A stretch of DNA of 64,000 nucleotides, taken from contig CAJXUA010000002.1 of assembly GCA_913060695.1 (NCBI GenBank), forward strand, positions 124,001 through 188,000, given 5' to 3'. The stretch is from an uncultured Gammaproteobacteria bacterium. Its GTDB lineage: Bacteria > Pseudomonadota > Gammaproteobacteria > Pseudomonadales > Pseudohongiellaceae. The position numbers and the translations under genes are program-made. The notes beneath the pieces were generated by a model. That model was given only the letters and a program-made list of their open reading frames with translations. It was not told where the DNA came from and did not search any database. Positions 33,518 through 43,050 of this stretch are shown here, piece by piece; the stretch's first letter is position 1; each line of letters starts with the position of its first letter.

Positions 33518-35545
33518 ATGCTACGCCTCGGCTTAATGTGGGCAGCACTATTGCTGTTGTTAACTCCTATCTTCGCACTTCAAGCCCAGACGCCCGCACT
33601 CGATGCCGTGCGCACCCCCTTCACCAACACACTTCAAGATGACTGGCTGAACCAAGTCTTACCCGAGGCTTCGCGCTTTTCCGACAAAAGCGGAGAGCCA
33701 CCAGTATTTCGCGGCTATAGAACTGGCGCAGATGGCGCTGAAGAGCTAGCAGGTTTCGTCTTCTTAAGCGCTGATGTGCCACCCGAGGAGAAGGGCTTCG
33801 CTGCCCCAATCGACATGCTGATCGGCATGAACACGGCCGGCGCACTCACAGGCATGAAGGTACTCAACTACACGGAGTCATATCGTTACTCCCTTGGCGA
33901 CTTCGTAGCGGACCCCGCTTTCCAAGCGCAGTTCAAGAACAAAGCGATAGAGGATGAGTTTCGCGTTATGCGAGATATCGACGGCCTTGCGGGCGCTACC
34001 ATGACCAGCTTCGCCATCAGCCAGGGGGCGCGCGGTGCGGCTCGGCGCGTGGCAACTGCTTACTTAGGATATGAAGAGGTGGACCAGCAGACTCTTGCCT
34101 CCATAGCTAACGCAAAGGTCGAGATCGAGTCCATGAGCTGGGAAGACATGCTCGCCACAGAGATGATCAAGGTCATGACCGTTCCGCTGCCTATGGATCA
34201 AGAGATCATCCTGTCCGCCATGTTCATCGGACACCCCGTCATCGGCGAACACGTGATCGGCATTGAAGACTATGAGAGAGCCGATAGAGATTCTCGTGCC
34301 CGCCTAGGTGGCGACGGCCTGATATTACTGGCAGTCGGGGGTAGTGGTGCCACACAGTTTCGCGCCAATATGCTCTCCATCGCTCAGGGGGATGGCAAAG
34401 GGGCGCGCCTAGACCCGAACCGTTTCGTCACAGCAGGCAGCGCAGACGAGGGTGCAATCACTGGGCACGCCAACTACGCCGGCGCGATCGTGCTAGAGGA
34501 TAATATCGATCTCTCTCAACCCTTCAGCATTCTGTACAAGCCTCGCAGCAGCCCAGAAAACATTGGCATGGAATACCGCATCTACCCTCTTGGCCAGGCC
34601 CTCATCAATGGCGACCCCATCCTCTCCGAAGCCGACCTCGAGCGCGAGCGTATAGCCCAATCGAATATCTTCGTGCGGCTTTGGTTTGCCCCTCCTTGGG
34701 GTGTGACGCCGTGGGTAGAGGTGCTAAGCCTCTCGTTGATACTCGCGCTAGTAATGACCGCCTTCCTTCGCAAGGACGCGCGCGTACGCTGGGTAGCGCT
34801 GACAGCAACTCTTTTGTACCTAGGCTTCTATAAAGGCGGCTTCCTATCCGTTGCCCATATCACTGGCGCTATCCACCAGGGCCCAAGCATCTTCCTAGGT
34901 AATCTACCGATGCTGATGCTCATTGTGTTTACCATCGTCACAACTATTATCTGGGGGCGCGTCTTCTGCTCCTCGCTCTGTCCATTCGGCGCCGTACAGG
35001 ATGTGATTGCACGCTTCACACCGAAAGCTTGGCGCTTCAAGATGCCACAGCTATTCCACGACAATGCGCTGTATGTTAAATATGCGATTCTCGCATTGAT
35101 TATCGGAACGGCAATCTCAGGGAGCAGCATTAGCCTGTTCCAATATTTCGAACCCTTCGGCACTCTGTTCTTCTTTAGCTCTTCCATGTTGCTGTGGTCG
35201 ATACTCATTCTGATACTCATCGCCAGCGTGCTGGTCGAGCGTTTCTATTGCCGCTATGTTTGCCCGCTTGGCGCAGCACTTGGCATTGTTGCGCTCGTCA
35301 GCCCACTGCGTATTAATAGAGTGCCACAATGCACACTATGCAAAGTGTGTGAGCACGCCTGCCCCACTGGCGCTATTCGCAAAGAGAAGATCGATTTCAA
35401 AGAATGCGTGCGCTGTGATATTTGCGAGAGCAAACTCATTCAGAAGGCGGGGAGCTGCCGTCATTCGATGGCAGAGATTAGTCGACGCCAGAAACCGAGC
35501 AATCGTATTCCTAGTCGCGAGATAGACACCTACACCCCAGCCTAA
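33518..35545 (+). CDS. NosR/NirI-like flavin and iron-sulfur membrane protein
   Basis: A 675-residue electron-transfer protein. Order: signal peptide (1-23), exported FMN-binding domain with flavinylation motif D155-GLAGAT161-MT (DGLAGATMTS; the covalent FMN would sit on T161), second exported region to about 400, five or six membrane helices (about 405-590), with CSSLCPFGAVQD and CRYVCPLGAALG motifs between them, then a two-cluster ferredoxin tail (CTLCKVCEHACPTGA and CVRCDICESK...GSC). This is the NosR/NirI/RnfG-like layout that moves electrons across the membrane. No nos, nir or apbE gene is nearby, so the acceptor is likely a different periplasmic enzyme. Confidence 0.9.
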   Translation: MLRLGLMWAALLLLLTPIFALQAQTPALDAVRTPFTNTLQDDWLNQVLPEASRFSDKSGEPPVFRGYRTGADGAEELAGFVFLSADVPPEEKGFAAPIDMLIGMNTAGALTGMKVLNYTESYRYSLGDFVADPAFQAQFKNKAIEDEFRVMRDIDGLAGATMTSFAISQGARGAARRVATAYLGYEEVDQQTLASIANAKVEIESMSWEDMLATEMIKVMTVPLPMDQEIILSAMFIGHPVIGEHVIGIEDYERADRDSRARLGGDGLILLAVGGSGATQFRANMLSIAQGDGKGARLDPNRFVTAGSADEGAITGHANYAGAIVLEDNIDLSQPFSILYKPRSSPENIGMEYRIYPLGQALINGDPILSEADLERERIAQSNIFVRLWFAPPWGVTPWVEVLSLSLILALVMTAFLRKDARVRWVALTATLLYLGFYKGGFLSVAHITGAIHQGPSIFLGNLPMLMLIVFTIVTTIIWGRVFCSSLCPFGAVQDVIARFTPKAWRFKMPQLFHDNALYVKYAILALIIGTAISGSSISLFQYFEPFGTLFFFSSSMLLWSILILILIASVLVERFYCRYVCPLGAALGIVALVSPLRINRVPQCTLCKVCEHACPTGAIRKEKIDFKECVRCDICESKLIQKAGSCRHSMAEISRRQKPSNRIPSREIDTYTPA

Positions 35546-35562
35546 ATTTTATAAGGAGCGCG

Positions 35563-36177
35563 ATGGCTCACATTCTGCTCACAGGATTCACCGCTTTCGA
35601 TGGACGCGAGTTCAATGCCTCATGGATCGCTGTACAGGCCCTCATCGCCGCCCATCGCAGCGATCATGTATTGCACGGACTTCGCATCCCTGTGTGCTGG
35701 GGAGCGCCACGGCCGGCAATCAGCAAAGCATTCGCTCAATGGCAGCCGCGCTGCATCATCGCAATGGGGGAAGGCGCTGCCGGCTTGTTTAAGATCGAAA
35801 CACTTGCACGTAACAAACGCGCGCCACGCAAAGATAACAATGATCAACTTCCGCCGCACTCTCTAATAGAGCCACAGGGGCAGGACAGCTATCCTGCAAG
35901 CACCGACTACTCCGCACTATGTGCTCGTCTTACAGTAGCAGGCTACCCGGCGCAGCTATCTAACGATGCGGGCGCGTATTTATGCGAAGAGTTACTCTAC
36001 AGTTTAGAGGCCTTGAAAACCCTACACGCCAGCCTGCAGACCGTATTGTTCGTGCATCTCCCCCCTTTCGGCAGCTGCCTAGACTTACACGGCAAGAAGC
36101 GCAGCTGCGATGCGGCTTTGCTGCTTGAGTTCTCTGAGCAGTTACTCGCCTGCCTTGACGAGCAGCAGCTGCTTTAA
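35563..36177 (+). CDS. Pyroglutamyl-peptidase I family protein
   Basis: A 204-residue cysteine peptidase homologue (family C15) that would remove N-terminal pyroglutamate. The catalytic triad is in place: E79 (FKIETLA), C141 (SNDAGAYLCEELLY) and H165 (LFVHLPPFG), close to the usual E81, C144 and H168. The N-terminal LLTGFTAFDGREFNASW is also typical, although the usual family motif around the substrate loop is altered (DNNDQLPPHS). No signal peptide, so cytoplasmic. A perfect AAGGAG site precedes the ATG, 17 bases after the NosR-like stop, so it is in the same transcription unit; the reason is not obvious. Confidence 0.85.
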   Translation: MAHILLTGFTAFDGREFNASWIAVQALIAAHRSDHVLHGLRIPVCWGAPRPAISKAFAQWQPRCIIAMGEGAAGLFKIETLARNKRAPRKDNNDQLPPHSLIEPQGQDSYPASTDYSALCARLTVAGYPAQLSNDAGAYLCEELLYSLEALKTLHASLQTVLFVHLPPFGSCLDLHGKKRSCDAALLLEFSEQLLACLDEQQLL

Positions 36178-36399
36178 ACTCGGTCAATTTGGTCACTGAC
36201 TACCTCACCTCGCGCGCTACTTAGGAGCATAGAATTAGCCGAAATCGCTACCCCTAATACCCCTTACCGACGACCCGAAAGCACCCCCTCACGATCTGGA
36301 CCGCCCGATATCCTTGATTGATTTAAACCAAGCAGGCAAGCAAATTTTTCTGAATCGTGTCAAACTAGGCGCTTATCGATCTACAATTAGGAGATTTAA

Positions 36400-37968
36400 A
36401 TGAGCAGCACGCCGCAAGTTCCTGAAGATTCCGAGCACAAGTTAAGCTTGCGACATTTATGTCTTGAGGACTATGCAGATGTTAAATCCATGTGGGACAA
36501 CATCTACCAAGATTTTCACAGCTCATTCCCCGAAAAGCAGTTTCGCACTCAGCTCAAAGTATTCCCCGAAGGCCAAATCTGTATCGAAGACCATGGCAAA
36601 GTAGTCGCCGCCGCATTTTCGGTGATCGTGGATTATGACAAATTCGGTGATAAACATACTTACGAAGAGATTACAGGCAACGCCTACCTGAGCACCCACG
36701 ACCCAAAGGGCGACGTGTTGTATGGTGTAGACGTATTTGTGGACCCTCAGTATCGCGGCCTGCGCCTGGGGCGTCGCCTCTACGAGGCCCGCAAAGAACT
36801 GTGCCAGAGCCTTAACCTAAGCTCGATCATCGCCGGCGGACGCATTCCCAATTTCATTAAGTATGCGGATAAATACTCGCCCCATGAGTACATCGAGCAG
36901 GTCAAGAAGAAAGAGATTTACGACCCTATTCTTAGCTTTCAACTCTCCAACGATTTCGAGGTTAAGCGCCTTCTAAAGGCTTACCTCCCCGAAGACAAAG
37001 AATCGATGGGTTTCGCTACTCTTTTGCAATGGCACAACCTGTACTACGAACCAAAGAAGAGCCCACTGTTCGGCGGCGTGCGTACTTCCGCGCGCATCGG
37101 GCTCGTGCAATGGCAGATGCGAACGGTTAAATCTATAGAAGAGATCCTACAACAGTTTGAGTACTTCGTAGACGCGCTGTCCGACTACCAGTGCGACGCG
37201 GCGTTGTTCCCCGAGTTCTTCAATGCCCCTTTGATGGGTATCGACGCTCATGAATCCTCGCTCGATGCAATAAAATATTTGGCAACTTGTACTGATACGA
37301 TCATTCAATCAATCAGCAAAATGGCAGTGTCCTACAATATCAATATCATCGCCGGCTCTATGCCGATCGTAGAAGACGACCTACTTTACAACGTTGCGTT
37401 CCTATGTCGACGAGACGGCACCATCGACAAGCAATATAAAATACACCCGACACCTACAGAGAAGCGCGATTGGATAATGGAAGGCGGCGACAGCCTCAAA
37501 GTATTCGATACCGACTTCGGTAGAATTGGCGTGTTGATTTGCTACGACGTAGAGTTTCCGGAACTTGCTCGACTACAGGCCGACAACGATATGCAGGTCC
37601 TGTTCGTCCCATTCTGGACCGACACGAAGAACGGCTATCTGCGTGTGCGCTGCTGCGCACAGGCTCGCGCAATTGAGAACGAATGTTATGTCGCCATCGC
37701 CGGCAGCGTAGGCAATCTTCCCAAGGTAGACAATGCCGATATTCAATATGCTCAATCCGCAGTATTCTCGCCTTCGGACTTCGCCTTCCCCTATGATGCG
37801 ATCATGGCTGAGACCACGCCCAACACAGAGATGACTTTGATTGTGGACTTGGACTTAGAGAAATTGAAGAAATTGCGCAACGAGGGCTCGGTGCGCAATT
37901 ACTTAGACCGCCGTCGCGATCTGTATGACGTGCGCTGGATGAATGAGCAAGGACCGGACGCGGAATAA
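36400..37968 (+). CDS. GNAT acetyltransferase fused to carbon-nitrogen hydrolase
   Basis: A 522-residue cytoplasmic fusion. Residues 1-215 are a GNAT acetyltransferase: VFVDPQYRGLRLGRRLYEAR is the acetyl-CoA-binding segment. Residues 230-515 are a nitrilase-superfamily domain with the complete Glu-Lys-Cys triad E272 (FPEFFNAP), K347 (DKQYKIHP) and C381 (VLICYDVEFPEL). The same fusion is known in Bacillus subtilis YhcX-like proteins and many proteobacteria; the substrate is not established. AGGAG precedes the ATG. It is monocistronic and convergent with the MscS gene with only 10 bases between the stops. Confidence 0.93.
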   Translation: MSSTPQVPEDSEHKLSLRHLCLEDYADVKSMWDNIYQDFHSSFPEKQFRTQLKVFPEGQICIEDHGKVVAAAFSVIVDYDKFGDKHTYEEITGNAYLSTHDPKGDVLYGVDVFVDPQYRGLRLGRRLYEARKELCQSLNLSSIIAGGRIPNFIKYADKYSPHEYIEQVKKKEIYDPILSFQLSNDFEVKRLLKAYLPEDKESMGFATLLQWHNLYYEPKKSPLFGGVRTSARIGLVQWQMRTVKSIEEILQQFEYFVDALSDYQCDAALFPEFFNAPLMGIDAHESSLDAIKYLATCTDTIIQSISKMAVSYNINIIAGSMPIVEDDLLYNVAFLCRRDGTIDKQYKIHPTPTEKRDWIMEGGDSLKVFDTDFGRIGVLICYDVEFPELARLQADNDMQVLFVPFWTDTKNGYLRVRCCAQARAIENECYVAIAGSVGNLPKVDNADIQYAQSAVFSPSDFAFPYDAIMAETTPNTEMTLIVDLDLEKLKKLRNEGSVRNYLDRRRDLYDVRWMNEQGPDAE

Positions 37969-37978
37969 ATCCGCGCCT

Positions 37979-39250
37979 CTATTCTTCGTCATTAGCATCC
38001 TGGGGGCTACGCGCAAGCGTCGCCCCCATTTCACGCATATCCACGCCGCTTGGGTGCTGGAATACCCGCAGACCAAACTCCGGCAATATTGCCAACAAGT
38101 GATCGAATATGTCCGATTGAATGCCTTCGTATTCTGGCCATACTGTGGTGTTCGTAAAACAGTAGACCTCTAAGGGCAATCCATCGGAGGTCATCGCTAG
38201 CTGACGCACCATAAGCGTCATATCCTGGTTCAACATCTTGTGCTTGCGAAGGTAGCGCTCAACATAGGCACGGAAGGTGCCGATATTGGTGACTCTTCGC
38301 GCATTGACCGCATCGCTGTTCTGCGCCTTGAGCTCTGCATTCCATTTTTCGATATCTTTCTGCTTGTCGCTCAGATACTCGTCGATAAGCTGGAAACGAT
38401 GGAGCTTTTCGATCTCCTCGTCTGCGAGGAAGTGCACGCTGGTCTGATCGAGAAGTATGGCACGCTTAATGCGGCGCCCGCCGGACTCCTTCATGCCTCG
38501 CCAATTCTTAAAAGGGTCGGAAATGAAGCGCTTGGTAGGGACTGTCGTGATGGTCTTATCCCAGTTCTGAATCTTAATCGTATGTAGCGCGATATCGATG
38601 ACGTCGCCATCGGCATTTAGCCCTGGCATCTCTACCCAATCTCCAACGCGGACAATATCGTTCGAGGAGATCTGCACACTAGCGACCAAGGACAGTAGAG
38701 TGTCCTGAAACACTAGGATCAGTACCGCCGCCATCGCACCTAAGCCAGACAGTAGGATGAGCGGTGAGCGGTCAATCAAGGCAGCCACAACGAGAATGAC
38801 TGCTAACAGGTACACGACAATCTGAACAACTTGAATATAACCTTTGACCGGTCGCCGATAGGCGTCTTCGCGGCGCTGGTAAAGCTGCGTAATCAGGTCG
38901 AGAACACCACTCACCCCCAATGCGATCACTAGCACAATGATTGCGCTACAGACATTGCGTATCACCAGCACCACGGGCTCGGGCAAGCCCGGGACCAAAG
39001 TCACCCCCAAGGAGATGATTAACGCTGGCACTACATTTGCGAAGCGTGCGGTAACGCGACGATCTAGGAGAGTTGTGTCATGGCCGATTGGAGAGGCACG
39101 CAGTGCGCGATAGATTCCCCTGACAAGAATGCGCTTGACGAGCCAGTTGCTGATCCAAGAGGCAAGCAACAAGACACATACGCTGATTAGGGTAAGTAGT
39201 TCGGGATAGTTTTCCAGCCAAGTCAGAATGGCTTCGTATTGCTCTAGCAT
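37979..39250 (-). CDS. MscS-family mechanosensitive channel, YbdG-like
   Basis: A 423-residue inner-membrane channel that should open on membrane tension to release solutes. About five membrane helices lie between residues 15 and 185; the pore-lining helix and exit motif are in LLSGLGAMAAVLILVFQDTLLSLVASVQISSNDIVRVGDWV, with the beta-domain GDVIDIALHTIKIQNWDKTITTVPTKRFISDPFKNWRGM. The insertion after this (SGGRRIKRAILLDQTSV) and the length match E. coli YbdG rather than the shorter MscS. Monocistronic between the GNAT-nitrilase gene and the TonB receptor. Confidence 0.93.
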   Translation of the reverse strand: MLEQYEAILTWLENYPELLTLISVCVLLLASWISNWLVKRILVRGIYRALRASPIGHDTTLLDRRVTARFANVVPALIISLGVTLVPGLPEPVVLVIRNVCSAIIVLVIALGVSGVLDLITQLYQRREDAYRRPVKGYIQVVQIVVYLLAVILVVAALIDRSPLILLSGLGAMAAVLILVFQDTLLSLVASVQISSNDIVRVGDWVEMPGLNADGDVIDIALHTIKIQNWDKTITTVPTKRFISDPFKNWRGMKESGGRRIKRAILLDQTSVHFLADEEIEKLHRFQLIDEYLSDKQKDIEKWNAELKAQNSDAVNARRVTNIGTFRAYVERYLRKHKMLNQDMTLMVRQLAMTSDGLPLEVYCFTNTTVWPEYEGIQSDIFDHLLAILPEFGLRVFQHPSGVDMREMGATLARSPQDANDEE

Positions 39251-39306
39251 TCAAATCCCTATAAGACGGGTGGGGCCAGCGCCAGAGTTTGACGCCGGCC
39301 CCACGT

Positions 39307-41460
39307 TTAGAAAGTACCAGTTATCTTTAAGGAGACAACTCGGCCGGACCCACCACATTGATCCTCGAATTCTTCGATGATACCGCTAGTGATCGGGCCA
39401 AGATAGCGATGTCTTTCGCGACACTGGTCTTTGCTACCCGCATCGCGCGCGTCAAAGCGGAAGGTGATGCCATTAAACGCCACAAACTCTACAAAGGCGT
39501 CGATCTGGGGATCGCCCGCTGAGTATTCGACATCGTCGATATCGTAACGCACCATATTGCCGTCGAAGCGATTATTCCAACTCATCCCATAATTCAAGCG
39601 CAGAGTAGGAATATCATGACGGAAACCGAGCATTAGTCGGCCGCGATTATAATTCGTAAAGCGACGATCGATACCTAGGAAAGGGTCTTCGATCTCAGAG
39701 TCTTGCACGCTAAAACTAGACGTTAGAAGTAGATTCGGCATGTTGATCATCTTCATACGCAGGCTCGCATTTAGGTTTAGACCATACATTATGCCATCGC
39801 CAATATTGCCATTTGTAGAGGCGATATTGGTCGGTGAAGTCGAAATATCGATACGATCGATAACATCAACATGCTTCATATAGCGCATATCGCCATCGAT
39901 CACGCCGATGTCATCTGCGAGACGATACTCGAAACCAAGGCGCGTAATGAACACCTGCTCTTGCTTAAGATTGGCGTTACCCGCCTGCGTGTTCGAGTCA
40001 TTGTCTTGGTTGTCACTGGCGGCCACGAAATCACTGAAACTCAGCTGCTGAACCAACCTTTCCGCATTCCAGTTCAGCTGGAAAGTCGGAGTAACATCAA
40101 AGCGGAAATCGACCTTGGGCTTAAGGAAGGCGAAGTCACGCTGATTGTACACGTCGCCCGTTTGCGTAATCTCGGACATCTCGTACACGAGGGAGCTCTC
40201 GAGCGTCATGCGCGAGTTAAGCTGCCAGTTGTGCACCAAAAACGGTTCTACGCGAATCTCCTCCACCGTGGAGTTGGAATTAGACACTTTCTGCGGCACG
40301 AGCCCACCGAAATCTGCAGATGGCGTGCCAGTGGTGGTTCTCAGCGCATAACGCAAGCTGGAGTCCAAAATGGTTTGTGCGCGCTCGGCACCGAACTCAA
40401 TGTCCTGACCTTGGGCCACGTTCATGGAGTAGGAGCCGCGCACGATTCGCTCGCGGGTAGTGCTGGCGGACGCTAGGAATAGGTTCTTAGACTCAGTGCC
40501 ATTATCATAGACGTCATAACGCTCACGAACATTGGAGCGATCATTCTCGTTGGTCACGACGATGACTTTAAAGCGTTGCCCGTTGGCGAAGTTGTACTCG
40601 TAGTCGCCGCCAATCTCCCAATTATTCTGATCTTCTGGCACATCTTCGCGCTGCACAGCGAGTGTGGTCGGGTTGCTGCGCAGATCGGTGGTCCATCGAT
40701 TTACATCCGTGGTGTTATCGCTTATGCCGTAGAGACCATTCAAGCGGGCGCTACTGCGCTCATTGATCTCATAGCCGAGGTTCGTCGAGAGGTTATAGTC
40801 GGTGCGATCGCGAGTGCGCTCTTCGCGTACCTGATCGTTGAAGGACCAATCGCCTAAGCGGCTAGTCTCTTTAGAGGTGTAGTGCTCATAACGTGGCTCG
40901 GCTTGGCCGCTAAACAGATAAGTGAGGGCACCGGACTGACCGCTGTAGGCAATTGAGCCGCCTGGCACAACTTCGCCATCAATGTAACGATCTGCATTGG
41001 CTTGGTAAGAAATAGTATCGGTGTCGAGCGCTTCGAGCAGCACAACGTTTACGATCTGCCCGCTGCTGCGCACATCCAGCTCAGCGGAAGTGCCACGGAT
41101 GAGCTCGATATAGTCCACCTGAGAAGCGCTGATGCGGCCCAGCTGATCGCGGGACTGGTTGCCCTTACCCGCCATGCGCTTGCCATCGATCAGGATTTGA
41201 TCACCGCCACCGGCGCCTAGGCCGCGTCCGCCACCACCGCCGCCGAAACCACCGCCTCCGCCACCACCAGAAGAGACGCCCGGAATGCGGTTGATCATAT
41301 CCTGCGCAGTGGTCGGTGCCCACTCGGAGAAATAAGAGGAAGGGTAGCGTACGCTACTATCCTCAGAATTCGTTGATTGCGAGAAAGAAAGAGCGGAATA
41401 ACTGCTAGTTACGAGCAGAATCGACGCAGTGAGTAATGACTTGCGGAAGGTGGAATTCAT
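39307..41460 (-). CDS. TonB-dependent outer-membrane receptor
   Basis: A 717-residue receptor; I start at MNSTFRKSLLTASILL (ATG at 41460), a normal signal peptide cut near SFSQ, whereas the open frame adds 25 unlikely residues. The plug domain has AQDMINRIPGVSSG, DQILIDGKRMAGKGNQSRDQLGRISASQVDYIELIRGTSAELDVRSSGQIVNVVL, which is standard. An 18-residue glycine stretch (GGGGGGGFGGGGGGRGLGAG) interrupts the plug; it is coded by GGT/GGC repeats. The barrel ends in a phenylalanine (KITGTF), as expected for Bam insertion. No TonB-ExbBD genes or siderophore genes are near, so the substrate is unknown. Confidence 0.92.
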   Translation of the reverse strand: MNSTFRKSLLTASILLVTSSYSALSFSQSTNSEDSSVRYPSSYFSEWAPTTAQDMINRIPGVSSGGGGGGGFGGGGGGRGLGAGGGDQILIDGKRMAGKGNQSRDQLGRISASQVDYIELIRGTSAELDVRSSGQIVNVVLLEALDTDTISYQANADRYIDGEVVPGGSIAYSGQSGALTYLFSGQAEPRYEHYTSKETSRLGDWSFNDQVREERTRDRTDYNLSTNLGYEINERSSARLNGLYGISDNTTDVNRWTTDLRSNPTTLAVQREDVPEDQNNWEIGGDYEYNFANGQRFKVIVVTNENDRSNVRERYDVYDNGTESKNLFLASASTTRERIVRGSYSMNVAQGQDIEFGAERAQTILDSSLRYALRTTTGTPSADFGGLVPQKVSNSNSTVEEIRVEPFLVHNWQLNSRMTLESSLVYEMSEITQTGDVYNQRDFAFLKPKVDFRFDVTPTFQLNWNAERLVQQLSFSDFVAASDNQDNDSNTQAGNANLKQEQVFITRLGFEYRLADDIGVIDGDMRYMKHVDVIDRIDISTSPTNIASTNGNIGDGIMYGLNLNASLRMKMINMPNLLLTSSFSVQDSEIEDPFLGIDRRFTNYNRGRLMLGFRHDIPTLRLNYGMSWNNRFDGNMVRYDIDDVEYSAGDPQIDAFVEFVAFNGITFRFDARDAGSKDQCRERHRYLGPITSGIIEEFEDQCGGSGRVVSLKITGTF

Positions 41461-41809
41461 TCTTTTTTGTGCCCTTGCCCTAAAATTAAGTGCGTACGCT
41501 ATTAAAAAACGTGCGTTGATGCAATTTAATATCATTCGTAATACATAAAATCACTTTCTTGCCATAGTTCTGACAAAGATCGTCAAACTTCACGACAGGC
41601 CTAAGCCCCAAGGCATATGCATCATTGTGCTTGGGATTTCGCAAAGAGGCTTAGCCAGTTCATTTGATCGTTATGCTTAGCGTCTGAGACCGGCATTTGC
41701 CCCATGCTATTCTCTCTACCCCTGTATTCATCACCTACCGGAAGCTGGCCTTGGCGGAAGGCCGGGTGATATTCTGCAAAACGTAAGCAACACAGAAAAG
41801 GTTTAGCGA
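41461..41809. other. Intergenic region between TonB receptor and AtaL-like gene
   Basis: About 350 bases between divergent genes. I see no RNA gene or accepted reading frame. AT-rich stretches at 41500-41570 probably include the receptor promoter; I looked for a Fur box and saw no convincing one. Confidence 0.5.
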
Positions 41810-42292
41810 ATGCTCGAGTTTGCCCACATCATCCAGATTAATGATCCTAAAGACCCTCAAATCCCCCCTATGAGCCGACAACAACTGTGGGACGGCCTGC
41901 TTTTCCGCTCAAAATATCCAGAGCACTTCACCCCCGCCCTTAATAGCAGCATAGAGCACTATACGGATGACGGATTTATACGCAAACTCAGCTTCGGCGA
42001 AGGGCATCTGCGCGATCGCGTCACTCTAATAGAGATGGAAGAGATTAGGACCGCACCTGCGGACGAGCAGCAGGCGCTCTTTGCACAGAGTATTACTAGA
42101 ATCGAAGAGCCCGTTCCTGGCTATTTGTTTGTACGCTTCATGTATCGCAGAGACGACCCGCCAGCGAGTGATGGAGTCGACGTAGCGGAGTATCTTAAAT
42201 CCGCCTATGTGCAGAACGACCGAGAGGCGATTAGTCTTATTCGCAAGTTTGCGATAGAAGGCCTGCCCGGCGAGGGCTCATGGCTCCAATGA
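41810..42292 (+). CDS. AtaL-like (DUF1857) SRPBCC family protein
   Basis: A 160-residue cytoplasmic protein with the helix-grip fold of the START/SRPBCC group. Features matching the AtaL-like/DUF1857 subfamily: an N-terminal FAHIIQINDP strand, LWDGLLFRSKYPEHFTPAL, the central RKLSFGEGHLRDRVTLIEMEEI, and the C-terminal helix with EYLKSAYVQNDREAISLIRKF. Members bind hydrophobic ligands; no reaction is assigned. It overlaps the opposite-strand lipoprotein gene by 15 bases at the 3' end. Confidence 0.85.
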   Translation: MLEFAHIIQINDPKDPQIPPMSRQQLWDGLLFRSKYPEHFTPALNSSIEHYTDDGFIRKLSFGEGHLRDRVTLIEMEEIRTAPADEQQALFAQSITRIEEPVPGYLFVRFMYRRDDPPASDGVDVAEYLKSAYVQNDREAISLIRKFAIEGLPGEGSWLQ

Positions 42293-42805
42293 CACACCGA
42301 GCAATTGCCCGTAGCGATCCTCGGTAACATGTTCCATAGACAACTCACCGCTTAATATGTCGTCGACATCGCGAGCGATAACCTGCACAGCGGCGATACG
42401 ATACTCGGCCGAATACTCCGCCTGCATCACCCCTGCCCAAAGGCTCAACATCCGCGAGTCTATCTGACGTACTTCGTTATCTTTGGCCCACTCCCCGGAT
42501 ATCTGCGCGCCAATGCGCTCGAGGTGGTCGTCGATTGCTCTGAATTGTATAGGCTCCAGATCGACCAACACGGATTCGGAGATATCCTGCCAACCTATTG
42601 GCATCATTTCCCAGCCTTCATAGAAACGGGCTACCCAAACCAAATACTCAACCTCAGACTGACGCGCTTGATTGCCATCGTCTTCGCGATAAAGTTGCTT
42701 AAAATAGCTTTGCTGAGGAATTTGCTCGGGCCACTGCTCAAGTATTGCACTGCTCATGCAGCTCGCTAGAAGCACTACCCAACCCGTCAATACTGCTAAT
42801 TTCAT
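42278..42805 (-). CDS. Hypothetical lipoprotein
   Basis: A 175-residue protein with a lipoprotein signal (MKLAVLTGWVVLLASC, cysteine at 16, followed by MSSAI). The mature sequence is helical and acidic (YREDDGNQARQSEVEYLVWVARFYEGW, SVLVDLEPIQFRAIDDHLERIGAQI, LWAGVMQAEYSAEYRIAAVQV). No family recognised. It is convergent with the AtaL-like gene, the last 15 bases overlapping, which is uncommon but seen between real genes. Confidence 0.75.
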   Translation of the reverse strand: MKLAVLTGWVVLLASCMSSAILEQWPEQIPQQSYFKQLYREDDGNQARQSEVEYLVWVARFYEGWEMMPIGWQDISESVLVDLEPIQFRAIDDHLERIGAQISGEWAKDNEVRQIDSRMLSLWAGVMQAEYSAEYRIAAVQVIARDVDDILSGELSMEHVTEDRYGQLLGVSLEP

Positions 42806-43050
42806 TATCTACGCAAACTCCAACTTACTAATTCACTTTGGGGCATCATAGCAAAACCAGACGCAGGATTGGGCGTTAAGCGAATCTATCGTCCAGTCCA
42901 AGCAAACGCTTAAAATACAACTGCTGGCTCACACTTCGTCAGTTGTTGTCTTAGTAGAACAAAGCTGTTTGAATTCCTGCATGCCTTAGTAAACAGCACA
43001 GCTAGATACTAGGCCCCGAGTTTCCCTACTAAGCAAGGAATTCCATCACC

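Noticed and set aside
41500-41580. Fur box upstream of the TonB receptor
   Set aside because: AT-rich words looked suggestive, but no stretch matched the Fur consensus well enough to support an iron-uptake role.
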